Positions 1 to 8,200 are shown, counted from the stretch's first letter. The stretch is DNA of 18,097 nt from CAYGZL01 sp964354345 (GCA_964354345.1 CAYGZL010000088.1:1-18097); one strand, 5' to 3'. Translations and numbers: made by a program. The notes: a model not told the origin generated them from the sequence alone.

Positions 1-94
1 CCGGAGGTATGGTTGTCTTTGGGGGCTTTGGTTGGTTGTTCATTTTCTTATCTTACCACTGTGAGACCACGTCGCAAAGTATACAATATCTTGA

Positions 95-439
95 ATTCTT
101 GGTGCCTTTGTGCCTTGGTGGTTGAAATTTCTCCACCACCAAGACACCAAGACACAAAGAATATTTTTATCCAATTCTTGGTGCCTTTGTGCCCTGGTGG
201 TAAATATTTTCCCACCACCAGGACACCAAGACACAAAGAATATTTATATCCAATTCTTGGTGCCTTTGTGCCTTGGTGGTTGAAATTTTCCCACCACCAA
301 GACACCAAGACATAAAGAATATTTATATCCTCTTCTTGGTGCCTTTGTGCCTTGGTGGTTGAAATTTCTCCACCACCAGGACACCAAGACACAAAGAAAA
401 TTTATATCCAATTCTTGGTGCCTTTGTGCCTTGGTGGTT
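95..439. repeat. Tandem array, exact 79-bp period, about 4.4 units, each an imperfect hairpin
   Basis: The word ATTCTTGGTGCC (ATTC replaced by CTTC in the fourth unit) recurs at 95, 174, 253, 332 and 411, exactly 79 bp apart. Each unit has a 27-bp left arm (TTCTTGGTGCC...GGTGGT), a short AT-rich centre, and a right arm that is its reverse complement apart from about four positions (CACCACCAAGACACC...AAAGAA). An AT-rich linker (ATATTTATATCC) then leads to the next unit. The arms are built from a roughly 9-10 bp sub-motif (ACACCAAGAC). Short ORFs crossing the array in several frames are low-complexity artefacts. A role as a transcription end or nucleoid-protein site is possible but not shown. 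Confidence 0.93.
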
Positions 440-480
440 AAATATCTTTCCCATAATATTCACCACATAACTCCATACCA

Positions 481-509
481 TTGACCGGAGCCGGAACTAA
501 TAGGATAAT
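481..509 (+). promoter_or_regulatory. Candidate sigma70-type promoter for the GH99/WbsX-like gene
   Basis: TTGACC (481-486) and GATAAT (504-509) are separated by 17 bp, which is 5/6 and 5/6 matches to consensus. It lies about 70 bp upstream of the ATG at 578 and just after the 79-bp tandem array, so transcription would start near 516. Confidence 0.5.
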
Positions 510-577
510 CCCCATGACTGTTGCAGCAAAAATCCTATAGAGCCTGATAAGGTGAATCCAGATAGGTTACGCAAACC

Positions 578-1690
578 ATGAAACCCACGGTTGTCGCCAT
601 CTACTGCCCACTCTGGCATACCTACGACCATGCCGCTTCCTGGAAAGGCGAGGGCTGGTGCGAATGGGAGCTGCTGAAGACTGCCCGTCCCCGCTTCACC
701 GGTCACTACCAACCCTACCAACCCCTGTGGGGCGCCTTCGACGAGAGCGATCCTCGCTGGTCGGCACGGGAGATCGCCCTGGCGGCTGACAATGGCGTGG
801 ATGTCTTCCTGGTTGACTGGTACTGGTACAGCGGGGTGCGGATAATGGAGGAAGCCCTCGAGCAAGGCCTGCTCAAAGCCCGCAACCGCCGGCGCATTCA
901 GTTTGCCCTGATGTGGGCGAACCACCCCTGGGCCGATTACTTCCCGGCGCCGTTCGGTCAGAAATGGAACTCCTGGCTGCCTATTCGCCACACCCCCTCC
1001 GACTGGCAGCGCGTGATCGACTACTGCATCGAGCATTACTTCACCCAAAGCAACTACTGGCAGCCAGGCGGTAAGTTGTTCTTCAGCATCTTCGAGCCTC
1101 TGCGTCTGGTAAGGGAGTTGGGCGGCGCCTCAGCCTTCGCTCGCCTGCTCGAAGCCACCCAACGCACCCTGCAGGACGCCGGACTGCCGCCCTTGCACCT
1201 GAACGCCATGACTGGCGACCCGGCGATGGTCTCAGAGCTGCGCCAGGCTGGCTATGCCAGCGTCACCTCGTATAATGTCACTCCCGACAACCTGCCTGCC
1301 CTGAATGGTACGGTTGGCTACACGCAGTTGATCGAGAAACATCTCCATGCCTGGCAGTCCCTGGCCCAGGCGCCCCTCCCTTACCTGCCCGTCGTCACCA
1401 TGGGTTGGGATGTCTCCCCGCGCTGCGAAACCGGCCTGCCCTGGCCTTTCCCGCCCTCGCCTCTGACCGGCGCCACCGACTACCCCTACTGGCCGGTCGT
1501 GGTAGACAACACCCCCGAACGTTTCGGAGAGCTCTGTCGCCTGGCGGTAAATCACTTACAACAAACCCAACCCGAGCCGTACGCCCTGTTCGTCAACGCC
1601 TGGAACGAGTGGACTGAAGGCAGCTTCTTGCTCCCCGATCAGCGTTATGGAGAAGACTACTTAAGCGCCCTGGTCGATGTCGTCAAGTAA
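578..1690 (+). CDS. WbsX-like / glycoside hydrolase family 99-like protein
   Basis: A 370-residue protein without signal peptide, so probably cytoplasmic. It matches the WbsX/GH99-like pattern: an N-terminal YCPLWH strand (9-14), GWCEWELLKTARPRFTGHYQP around 26-46, a barrel strand VDVFLVDWYWYSG (74-86), LMWANHPW (111-118), and the hallmark C-terminal NAWNEWTEG...PD..YG.DYL (340-366). This family adopts a TIM barrel and is associated with polysaccharide (O-antigen, exopolysaccharide) loci. GH99 enzymes are endo-alpha-mannosidases, but the substrate here is unknown. E344 and E347 in the NEWxEG motif are the obvious acidic candidates. The Shine-Dalgarno is weak (AGATAGG, about 10 nt upstream). 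It converges on the GT39-type transferase gene with a 27-bp gap. Family assignment is strong; catalytic activity is inferred. Confidence 0.9.
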   Translation: MKPTVVAIYCPLWHTYDHAASWKGEGWCEWELLKTARPRFTGHYQPYQPLWGAFDESDPRWSAREIALAADNGVDVFLVDWYWYSGVRIMEEALEQGLLKARNRRRIQFALMWANHPWADYFPAPFGQKWNSWLPIRHTPSDWQRVIDYCIEHYFTQSNYWQPGGKLFFSIFEPLRLVRELGGASAFARLLEATQRTLQDAGLPPLHLNAMTGDPAMVSELRQAGYASVTSYNVTPDNLPALNGTVGYTQLIEKHLHAWQSLAQAPLPYLPVVTMGWDVSPRCETGLPWPFPPSPLTGATDYPYWPVVVDNTPERFGELCRLAVNHLQQTQPEPYALFVNAWNEWTEGSFLLPDQRYGEDYLSALVDVVK

Positions 1691-1717
1691 ATAAATCTTT
1701 ATCCCAATCAGGCCTGG

Positions 1718-3442
1718 CTAACGTACGTCTCCACCCACGAACGCACACGGCGCTTCGCAAACCTGTAACTGCTGCGCCGCGCGCCGATCAAAGATGTAAA
1801 TCACCCTCCCAGGAAATTGTGCCGCGACGATGCGATTACTCTCCACGTCCCTCTTGCGGGCATAGATCACCTCTGCCTGCTCCAGCACGGGCGGATTCAA
1901 CCAGCTCAAGCGGGCATAGTCCGTCCAATCAGGTGCCTCAACGAAAACCAGTGCATTCACCAGGCGCGCCTGCTGGAGGATCTTTGCGTCATCACGATCT
2001 ATCCCATATAGATCATGCGCCTGAGCGAAGCGCGGAACGAGCAGGAAGTTCACCGACCAGGTCAATCCAGCGATCAATCCCAACCCGATCCCCCAGCGCG
2101 CCCACCGCCAGCGACCCAACTTAACCAGACCGCGCGCCGCCAGCAGCCAGACGAATGGCATCGCCTCGGCTATGTAACGCGGCCCGTACAGACCAGCCGA
2201 ACGTGTCCAATAAGCCGCGTTCGCCAGGACCAGACTCGCCACGGGCAGGAGCAGGAAGGCTTCCCAGCGCGATCGACGCGGCAGAGCCAATCCCAATCCC
2301 AGTACCACCACCAGAATTGGAATCTTCCCAATAATTGGCCAACCTGTGGCCATCTCATAGAATTGGAACAGGTCGAGATAGATGTTCTCTATTCCTTCTT
2401 GCCAGGTATGCCCATCCAGACCAAACTGCGGCCCAAACCCAACTCCATCGTACGACCAATATAACTGGTAAGTATTTACGATTGGTCGCCCGGCAACGAC
2501 AGTGTTATATACCAACCAGGGCGAGGCAGCCAGCAGGCAGATAACCGACATCCACAGGTAAGTTGATAATAACGATAGTCCGTGGATCGTCCGCTGACCG
2601 GACAATTTAATCCGGCGTAGAATAACAAGCAACGGCAGATCGTTTGATCCGCCCGGATCAGCCGCATCCGGTAAACTTTGTGGCGCCGATCGCCTTATTC
2701 CACGCCAGAATGAGCGAAGTATGTCCGCAATCCCAAGCAAAACAAACGGCAGTCCAATGCCCGCCGCGCTGTAGGGACGCACCGCGATCGCCAATCCACC
2801 CAACACGCCAGCCAGCAGGATATAGCGCCGGATGCTGAGCGTCTGATGGGGAGCAGTGCCCTGCTCGCGCGTCCTGTCGACCAGGGCACGCCGGGTTTTC
2901 AAAAACGCCCAGGTGAACCAGGTCAACAGCGCCAGGCACACCGGATGGACTAAATAGGTTCCACTGAGCATCACGGACATCGGTGAGATCAGACCGAGCA
3001 CTGCTGCCAGCAGACCGCTGGTCTCATCGAATAATTCTTTACCGAGAAAATAGAGTCCTAACAAACCCAATGCCGTTGCCAGAGGGTTTACCAGCCAGGG
3101 TAATCTTACCAAAACACCCACCGCCAACAGCAAAGCATGGCCAGGCGGGTATTTGCTGAACACCCTGCCCGATTCCTGGATAGTAAACGGAACGAAGAAA
3201 GCATCGAAGGTCTGATAGACCGGCGCGGTAATCCGCCCCGCCGCGAACACCTTCGCTTGAAAGTACTGCGCCGCCTCGTCTTCCAGGTGTGGGACGGCGT
3301 CAAACACCTTCCAGGTCATCGTCAGTGTGATCGCCAGGCTTACAATACAGACCACCGCGATACCCAGCGCGTGTGGGGAAAGTCTGGACAGCCGGCGTGT
3401 TAGGTTAATGATCGCTTTCATCTTCTTGTTGATTCTATGCAT
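1718..3442 (-). CDS. PMT/GT39-like (ArnT-type) membrane glycosyltransferase
   Basis: About 574 residues with a cytoplasmic N-terminus, a first membrane helix around residues 25-42, and then a luminal-facing loop with the acidic signature HLEDEAAQYFQAKVF (52-66). SKYPPGHALLL (96-106) and many further hydrophobic helices follow. This is the layout of dolichyl/undecaprenyl-phosphate-sugar dependent GT-C transferases (GT39, ArnT, PMT_2), which move a sugar from a lipid carrier to a protein or lipid outside the membrane. The soluble C-terminal tail (about 475-574) ends in CEAPCAFVGGDVR. The open frame extends to a TTG at 3457. I prefer ATG 3442 because CAGGACC lies just upstream; ATG 3421 is another option. 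Donor and acceptor cannot be told. It may pair functionally with the convergent GH99-like gene, which is inference. Confidence 0.85.
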   Translation of the reverse strand: MHRINKKMKAIINLTRRLSRLSPHALGIAVVCIVSLAITLTMTWKVFDAVPHLEDEAAQYFQAKVFAAGRITAPVYQTFDAFFVPFTIQESGRVFSKYPPGHALLLAVGVLVRLPWLVNPLATALGLLGLYFLGKELFDETSGLLAAVLGLISPMSVMLSGTYLVHPVCLALLTWFTWAFLKTRRALVDRTREQGTAPHQTLSIRRYILLAGVLGGLAIAVRPYSAAGIGLPFVLLGIADILRSFWRGIRRSAPQSLPDAADPGGSNDLPLLVILRRIKLSGQRTIHGLSLLSTYLWMSVICLLAASPWLVYNTVVAGRPIVNTYQLYWSYDGVGFGPQFGLDGHTWQEGIENIYLDLFQFYEMATGWPIIGKIPILVVVLGLGLALPRRSRWEAFLLLPVASLVLANAAYWTRSAGLYGPRYIAEAMPFVWLLAARGLVKLGRWRWARWGIGLGLIAGLTWSVNFLLVPRFAQAHDLYGIDRDDAKILQQARLVNALVFVEAPDWTDYARLSWLNPPVLEQAEVIYARKRDVESNRIVAAQFPGRVIYIFDRRAAQQLQVCEAPCAFVGGDVR

Positions 3443-3450
3443 GGTCCTGA

Positions 3451-3479
3451 TTGACAAATCTGTTTATCCATTATAATAT
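3451..3479 (+). promoter_or_regulatory. Candidate divergent promoter region for the 3563 gene and the GT39-like gene
   Basis: On the plus strand, TTGACA (3451-3456) is followed by TATAAT (3472-3477) at a short 15-bp spacing, or by TAATAT (3474-3479) at 17 bp. On the minus strand the same AT core reads TATAAT (3475 to 3470) with TTAACC 18 bp upstream (3499 to 3494). The two promoters would overlap, so expression of the divergent genes may be mutually exclusive. Spacing makes each call moderate only. Confidence 0.4.
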
Positions 3480-3562
3480 TATTCTAATCTTCAGGTTAAG
3501 TCGGGCAAAAATCCGGAAGATTCCAACCTATCGCAAGATGAAATTAATGGAGGCTAGAAATC

Positions 3563-4057
3563 ATGGAAGACCTTGTCGCAAAAACATCCAATGGACATAA
3601 GATCAGTTCGATCGGTTCCGCCCTGGCTTTTATCTGCTTTTTCCTGCCGTGGATTTTGGTGTCCTGCGGGGGAGAGTCGATCCGACTCAGTGGATGGCAG
3701 TTAGCCGCAGGCACGAAAATATATGAACAACCGACCGAGGGAAGGCCATTAATATTCCTCGTCTTACTTGTTTCAATCCTGGTGCTGGTGATAGTTTTCC
3801 TGGCCTACAAGCGCGGCTCACTCAACCTTCTTTTCGATGGGATTGGTCCGATTGTACTGGGATCGTTAGCGCTGGTTGTCTTAATCATTGAGTATGCCAA
3901 TTCAAGCGCTGATCTCAGTTCAGCAGGCATCGATCTATCTTATCAGATCGGACTGTGGGGGGTGGTCCTGGGGAACCTGGCTGTGCTTGGTGGTGGTGTG
4001 CTCAACTACAGGCAATTGAACACGACCCAGGCGAGCACATCTCCGCCCCTTGAATAA
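3563..4057 (+). CDS. Small multi-pass membrane protein of unknown function
   Basis: A 164-residue protein that I do not recognise as a named family. It shows about four hydrophobic segments: roughly 16-36 (SIGSALAFICFFLPWILVSC), 61-81 (PLIFLVLLVSILVLVIVFLAY), 90-109 (FDGIGPIVLGSLALVVLIIE) and 130-148 (GLWGVVLGNLAVLGGGVL). A loop after helix 1 carries CGGESIRLSGWQLAAG. The FLPW...V.CGG...LSGWQLA pattern resembles small uncharacterised membrane proteins common in Chloroflexota. A good Shine-Dalgarno, GGAGG, sits at 3550-3554, about 9 nt before the ATG. The C-terminus is a short polar tail. The gene appears monocistronic. Confidence 0.8.
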   Translation: MEDLVAKTSNGHKISSIGSALAFICFFLPWILVSCGGESIRLSGWQLAAGTKIYEQPTEGRPLIFLVLLVSILVLVIVFLAYKRGSLNLLFDGIGPIVLGSLALVVLIIEYANSSADLSSAGIDLSYQIGLWGVVLGNLAVLGGGVLNYRQLNTTQASTSPPLE

Positions 4058-4103
4058 GGATAATTAATAATTAAACAACCGGATTGCCCGACACCTCGAA
4101 CAG

Positions 4104-4136
4104 GTCATTCTGAGCAAGCGAAGCGACCGAATCCCT
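4104..4136. repeat. Dispersed intergenic repeat remnant, GTCATTCTGAGC-type
   Basis: The segment reads GTCATTCTGAGC, then AAGCGAAGCGACCGAATCCC. It has the form of the widespread 'GTCATTCTGAGCGAAGCGAAGAATC' intergenic repeat. It lies in the gene-poor stretch 4058-4474, where I otherwise see only one doubtful small ORF and no terminator or RNA gene. Confidence 0.5.
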
Positions 4137-4185
4137 ACTGCCTGCGCACCCGATAATTCACCCACACAGCGGCAATTACGCGCTG

Positions 4186-4389
4186 GTGCAAGCCCGCGGG
4201 CTAATCAGGTATCCAATCCTGACCATGGAACTAGACTTCTGCGATCAACACGACGTCAAAAATGTCTCAGGGACCTGGTATGTGGATGTTTACGCTCCAG
4301 AACGGCAGGCGTGCTTACAAGAAATTCTGGGCGTCCGCCAACAAGAGCTGGAAAACATGCAGAACAACCCCGCCTTACAGGATAACTAG
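4186..4389 (+). CDS. Doubtful small ORF, possibly a gene remnant
   Basis: An open frame of 67 codons (GTG at 4186; internal ATG at 4225 giving about 54 residues) with no recognisable Shine-Dalgarno. The composition after the ATG (CDQHDVKNVSGTWYVDVY, then a Glu/Gln/Asn-rich helix-like tail ending NNPALQDN) looks more protein-like than a random shadow. It could be the C-terminal remnant of a lost gene. I do not recognise it, and no function is assigned. Confidence 0.22.
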   Translation: MQARGLIRYPILTMELDFCDQHDVKNVSGTWYVDVYAPERQACLQEILGVRQQELENMQNNPALQDN

Positions 4390-4474
4390 CTGCAAGCGAT
4401 GATGTTGGGGATGCAGTCCTCGCTTAACTTTTGTAAATAAGTCAGGTATTGTCAGGTTAAAGCTCAATCCTCTC

Positions 4475-4915
4475 TTACTGACCTCCAGGTGGATCTTGCT
4501 GGAAAGTCGCCTGCAAACCGCTGAGCAGTTGTTCTTTCTCCGCCGCGTTGAGTTTCGCAGTGGAGTGCATCAGCAGGTAATTCCACGGCGGCATCTCACC
4601 TCCATCGATATGCCCGACAATCTCTTCAATCTCGGCATTTGGTTGATCCCAGGTCGAGAAGTTCAGGCGTTGCCGGCCTTCGGTGACATGATTGGTGACC
4701 AAAAAGGAGACCGGAGCGACATAACTGTACCACGGCCAGACGGTTGCATTGGAGTGGCAATCCATGCACGCCCGGCGAGCTAGTTGCTGGGTGGTATCCG
4801 AATCCCATTTCACTTCGCGGGTCACCGCTGGATTCGTCCGGTTGAGTGGAATTAATGAGAGGGCAACCAGGATAATAATCAAAGCGACGACGATGCGCAG
4901 GATGTTCTTTTTCAT
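4475..4915 (-). CDS. Haem-binding-domain protein (CxxCH, membrane-anchored)
   Basis: A 146-residue protein with an N-terminal membrane anchor (residues 5-23), placing the rest outside the membrane. CMDCH at 50-54 is a c-type haem attachment site. It is followed by SNATVWPWYSYVAPVSFLV (55-73), a conserved block NHVTEGRQRLNFSTW (75-89), and GEMPPWNYLLMH (106-117) with a likely axial Met. This is the pattern of the haem-binding domain family (Haem_bd), small periplasmic cytochrome-like proteins of unknown partner. The Shine-Dalgarno GGAGG lies 6 nt before the ATG at 4915. The neighbours are unrelated by sequence, and no cytochrome maturation genes lie in the window. The family call is firm; the electron-transfer role is inferred. 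Confidence 0.9.
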   Translation of the reverse strand: MKKNILRIVVALIIILVALSLIPLNRTNPAVTREVKWDSDTTQQLARRACMDCHSNATVWPWYSYVAPVSFLVTNHVTEGRQRLNFSTWDQPNAEIEEIVGHIDGGEMPPWNYLLMHSTAKLNAAEKEQLLSGLQATFQQDPPGGQ

Positions 4916-5051
4916 GCTTGGCCTCCGATAATTCGGTTACTTTTTCTGATGGGTTAAATTATAGATAATTATAAACCTGTCTTGCCTCGAAGGATCTCTG
5001 ATATCCTGTTATGACTCCATTACCGGCTTGCTGATAATAAATCAAAACCTA

Positions 5052-5080
5052 TTGATTTTTTATAATATTTGCTGTATAGT
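5052..5080 (+). promoter_or_regulatory. Candidate sigma70-type promoter for the lipoprotein gene
   Basis: TTGATT (5052-5057) and TATAGT (5075-5080) are separated by exactly 17 bp in an AT-rich tract, about 77 bp upstream of the ATG at 5158. A second AT run (TATAAT at 5061-5066) lies inside the spacer. Confidence 0.55.
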
Positions 5081-5157
5081 ATGATAGATCGCAAGGACCT
5101 TTCGTGGTTTACCCATTATTTGCCTAATACCTCAAATATCCGTAGGAGAAGAAGCCA

Positions 5158-6369
5158 ATGAAAAAGTCATTTTTAACCCTGTTCGTATGCCTGGCGCTGC
5201 TGCTTAGCGCCTGTAACGGTGCAGCCGCCACCCCCACCTCAACGCCGACCTTGCCGCCGACAAATACTCCCATCCCAGCCACCCCGACCACTCCCCCTAC
5301 CGCCACACCTACCAAAACACCCATCCCGGCGACGCCCACACCCACCTGGACGCCGGCACCGCCGATCGTCTTTTCAACCGATCTGGTGAGAGCGCCAAAA
5401 GACTTCAGCTCACTTGAAATGACCGTCTCCATGAAATATGATGGCATCGACATCGACGACAAGAATATCACTGGTAATCTGGATGCCAAGGTTGGGATAA
5501 ATTTGAAAACAAGTGAATTATATGTCACTGCTTCTGGCACAGGCACTGGCAATTTAATGGGCCTGGGCGACCTTCTTGGGGGCCTGGGAAGCGGTGCAGG
5601 GGGCGGAGCGATCGAGATGTATCTCACCGGCGGTGAGATGTACATGAACATCATGGGCAGTTGGTTGATGATCTCGGCTAAAGCTCTATCGGATGAGCCG
5701 CTCGATAAATCCCTCGCGGATTCAATCTTTAAAGATTATGCAGATATCTCCGCCTGGTTGAAAAGCGCTAAATATGTCGGTATGGAGACAGTTAATGGCG
5801 TCCCCACCCACCATTTTAGCTATGACCAGAGCAACCTCGACCTGACCAAGCTGCCTGAAGGCATGGTCATTGACAAAGCCAGCGGTGATCTGTTCGTAGC
5901 CGTCGAGGGCAGTTATATTGTCCGCAGTTCCGGTAAGTTCAGCGGTAAAAACCTCGGCACGCCCGGCACCACAATGCAAGCAGCGACAATTAAAGAAGGC
6001 AACTTAGAGTATACAAATAATTTGATCAGCCTGAATAAACTGATCACAGTCAAGATACCCGATACAGCCAAAGAGGGCGTCAAGCCCCCGGCAGATATCC
6101 CCGTGCTGTCTGGCTCGGTTCAGATTGCAGGTGGGAGCATCATGGGTTTCACAATCTACACCTTCACCACCGAAAAAACTCCCCAGGATGCCGCGACCTT
6201 CTATAAAGCCGAGTTGGTCAAGCAAGGCTGGAAGCTGTCCAAGTCCGATGAGACCGGCGAACAACTGAGTTTCAGCTACACAAAAGATGCCCGCAGCATG
6301 GAACTTTCCATAGGTCCAGATGCAACGACAGGGAAGAACACGATCAACATCATGCTGACCGGTGGATAA
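5158..6369 (+). CDS. Secreted lipoprotein with Thr/Pro linker, LppX/LolA-like fold suspected
   Basis: A 403-residue protein. The signal peptide ends in the lipobox LSAC with Cys19 as lipidated residue. A low-complexity Thr/Pro linker follows (about 24-68, TPT/PATPT repeats), then a globular domain from about 70. The domain alternates beta strands with Gly-rich turns (GDLLGGLGSGAGGG) and contains YVGMETVNGVPTHHFSYD (about 201-218). This is reminiscent of LppX/LprG/LolA-type lipid-binding folds, where a 'G.E.V.G..T.HY' segment is typical. The last 80 residues (FTTEKTPQDAATFYKAELVKQGWKLS) resemble a separate small alpha/beta module. The Shine-Dalgarno AGGAG (5144-5148) is 9 nt upstream. Location outside the membrane is firm; ligand binding is inference. 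Confidence 0.82.
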   Translation: MKKSFLTLFVCLALLLSACNGAAATPTSTPTLPPTNTPIPATPTTPPTATPTKTPIPATPTPTWTPAPPIVFSTDLVRAPKDFSSLEMTVSMKYDGIDIDDKNITGNLDAKVGINLKTSELYVTASGTGTGNLMGLGDLLGGLGSGAGGGAIEMYLTGGEMYMNIMGSWLMISAKALSDEPLDKSLADSIFKDYADISAWLKSAKYVGMETVNGVPTHHFSYDQSNLDLTKLPEGMVIDKASGDLFVAVEGSYIVRSSGKFSGKNLGTPGTTMQAATIKEGNLEYTNNLISLNKLITVKIPDTAKEGVKPPADIPVLSGSVQIAGGSIMGFTIYTFTTEKTPQDAATFYKAELVKQGWKLSKSDETGEQLSFSYTKDARSMELSIGPDATTGKNTINIMLTGG

Positions 6370-6410
6370 AGAGCTACTGACCATAGAGGTCAGTCCTGGC
6401 GGCGTTCGTG

Positions 6411-6487
6411 CTTAACGCAAAGACCCAAAGACACGAGAGCGCTAAGATATTTATGTATTCTTAGCGCTCTTCGCGTCTTAGCGGTTT
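6411..6487. terminator. Perfect hairpin within a dispersed repeat between convergent genes
   Basis: GAGCGCTAAGA (6437-6447) and TCTTAGCGCTC (6459-6469) form a perfect 11-bp stem with an 11-nt AT-rich loop. The flanks extend the symmetry imperfectly (AAAGACACGA against TCGCGTCTTAG). It sits between the stop at 6369 (+) and the stop at 6500 (-), the right place for a bidirectional terminator. No U-tract follows, so intrinsic termination is uncertain. It belongs to the 'gctaagacgcgaagagcgctaag' class of intergenic repeats. Confidence 0.55.
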
Positions 6488-6499
6488 AATATTTCACTC

Positions 6500-8095
6500 T
6501 TAGAAACCGCCGACGATCGCGGCGTAGATCAACGAAAAGACCAGGTAAATCCCATTGGCGCTCAAGACGGTCAGCATGTACGCCCCAAAGGCGCGCGGGC
6601 GTGAAATGTTGCCTTGTTTCGCTTTCCCGCGTGCAAACAGATAAGCGTTGACCAGTCCGATCACGGCAATCAATAACGGCGTTCCAACCAAGAACGCGGC
6701 CACCACCAATCCGAAATCAGAAAAACTACCTGTGAAAGCATTGGCCAGCATAATAAACAGCACGCCCAGACCACCCCCAACGAGACCCGTGATCAGTAAC
6801 GCTGCGACTAAAGTCAATGGATAGGCCAGTGCCCAGGTGAAGGCATCGCCATACAGCCGGCCCTCGCGCAGGCGGTAGCCCATACCCAACATCTTGTTCA
6901 TCACCAGCCACCAACTCACCAACCAGGCGAGCGCCCCGCACAGCAAGGCTATGATCCCGGTAACGCTGGTCGCTACGGCGTGAAACTGGCCGGTGCGGAC
7001 GGCTACCTGTGTTTCCGCGCCGGGTCGCGCCAGGCGGGTGATGACGATATCCTGGTCGGATTTGCTCTTTATATAGGTGCCGCGCCAGATGCGCCCGTAG
7101 CTGCCGTATGCGTTATCGCTGGCAAAAGCCGGGCTGGAGGCGCGATCGATCTTGTAATAAATTTGCCCGGTCAGGCTGCTCCAGCGTGATTCACCGGCGA
7201 CTCCCGAAAGATCGGCGCCCAATTGCGGCGACTGCACCGAAAAATCAATGCCCTTCTCTGCGACGATGTAAACCCGGGTCAGTTCAATCGGACTGGCCCA
7301 GGCTTTGCCGGTGGATAAAGGGTAAGCATAGGTGGCTGTCTCGCCCTGCGCCATCAGAGTCGTCTGCCAGCCCAGGTGGATGCCTGGCTGACCCTGGCTG
7401 CGTTGCTCGTAGGTCTCCCAATCGTCCTGACTCTGGCTGGGTGGTTGGGTTTGCAACTGCACCACGGCGATTTGCTGCCCGCGCAGGCTTTCCAGGGTGG
7501 CGCTGACGCTCGGGTCGAGGCCGGTAGTTGCGATTAAGTCTTCCAGGTTCGTCTCAGCATTCATCTCATAGATCGAGATCGTTGAGTTTTCCGTTTTGTA
7601 AGTAGCCACCGGCGCCTGGGCGGCTCCGCAGCCGCTGGCAATCAAAGGAGTGAGTGCCAGGAGACTCCATAAGCCGTTGGTCATCAATGTGCCCAGGAAA
7701 AGCTGATTGCGGATGGTTGTTTTATAGGACGCCTCACGCCGGATATACTGGTCAAGCTCTTCATCCAGCCCGGCAGTCATCTTTTTATCAAATACCAGTT
7801 CCTTCTCCTCGACCACGGTAAAGTTGCTGGCCTTTTGACCCAGGGGAACGAAGAAGGTAACCTGGTGTGATGTCCCACTGCGGTCATTCAGGGTGATGAA
7901 CAGATCCACCTGGGCTGTGTTTTCCTGTCCCAGACTCACCACAGCGATCTGCTGGCCTTCGTCGATTAATGCCCATAAGTTCGGATCGGGCAATACCATG
8001 CCGCCATCAGCGCGGGCGGCTGCCTGTGGCGCTAATAAACCCACACACAACAACGCCAGCGCACAAGTCAAGCGAAATACAAATCTGGTTTTCAT
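6500..8095 (-). CDS. Exported DUF2330-like protein with C-terminal membrane helices
   Basis: A 531-residue protein. Residues 1-29 are a signal peptide (hydrophobic core 10-22, AxA before RADGG). DGGMVLPDPNLWALIDEGQQIAVVSL (30-55) and a following strand-rich region ending in FFVPLGQ (81-87) resemble the start of DUF2330-type proteins. A hydrophobic stretch lies at about 132-157. A second beta-rich part has TYAYPLSTGKAW..P..LTRVYI (255-277). The C-terminus has about four membrane helices (375-399, 418-450, 460-487, 503-528). It would be anchored in the membrane with a large external domain. The Shine-Dalgarno GGGAGGG is about 8 nt before the ATG, and there is a strong promoter at 8142-8170. The function is unknown; the DUF2330 relation is by motif only. 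Confidence 0.8.
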   Translation of the reverse strand: MKTRFVFRLTCALALLCVGLLAPQAAARADGGMVLPDPNLWALIDEGQQIAVVSLGQENTAQVDLFITLNDRSGTSHQVTFFVPLGQKASNFTVVEEKELVFDKKMTAGLDEELDQYIRREASYKTTIRNQLFLGTLMTNGLWSLLALTPLIASGCGAAQAPVATYKTENSTISIYEMNAETNLEDLIATTGLDPSVSATLESLRGQQIAVVQLQTQPPSQSQDDWETYEQRSQGQPGIHLGWQTTLMAQGETATYAYPLSTGKAWASPIELTRVYIVAEKGIDFSVQSPQLGADLSGVAGESRWSSLTGQIYYKIDRASSPAFASDNAYGSYGRIWRGTYIKSKSDQDIVITRLARPGAETQVAVRTGQFHAVATSVTGIIALLCGALAWLVSWWLVMNKMLGMGYRLREGRLYGDAFTWALAYPLTLVAALLITGLVGGGLGVLFIMLANAFTGSFSDFGLVVAAFLVGTPLLIAVIGLVNAYLFARGKAKQGNISRPRAFGAYMLTVLSANGIYLVFSLIYAAIVGGF

Positions 8096-8141
8096 GGATT
8101 GGACCCTCCCATCTGCAGACCGAACAAGTCTTGCATTAAGC

Positions 8142-8170
8142 AGTATAGAGAGTTATTAGTGCTTTGTCAA
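8142..8170 (-). promoter_or_regulatory. Strong sigma70-type promoter for the DUF2330-like gene
   Basis: On the minus strand, TTGACA (8170 to 8165) is followed after exactly 17 bp by TATACT (8147 to 8142). This is a full -35 match and a 5/6 -10 match, leaving a leader of about 40 nt before the ATG at 8095. Confidence 0.7.
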
Positions 8171-8173
8171 CCA

Positions 8174-8200
8174 GGAAATATATATTGAAATATATATTCC
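8174..8200. repeat. AT-rich inverted repeat in a divergent intergenic region
   Basis: GGAAATATATATT (8174-8186) and AATATATATTCC (8189-8200) are inverted copies with one bulged A and a 2-nt centre. It lies immediately upstream of the -35 box at 8165-8170 (minus strand) and about 57 bp before the plus-strand ATG at 8257, a position suited to an operator or nucleoid-protein site. Confidence 0.5.

Noticed and set aside
13..392. Open frames of 64-114 codons on both strands across the start of the window
   Set aside because: They read through the 79-bp repeat array, have low-complexity repeated peptides, and lack ribosome sites. The first 94 bases might contain the end of an upstream gene, but nothing supports it.
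95..439. Possible CRISPR array from the regular 79-bp spacing
   Set aside because: The whole period is conserved, including the part that would be spacer, and each unit is a single long palindrome.
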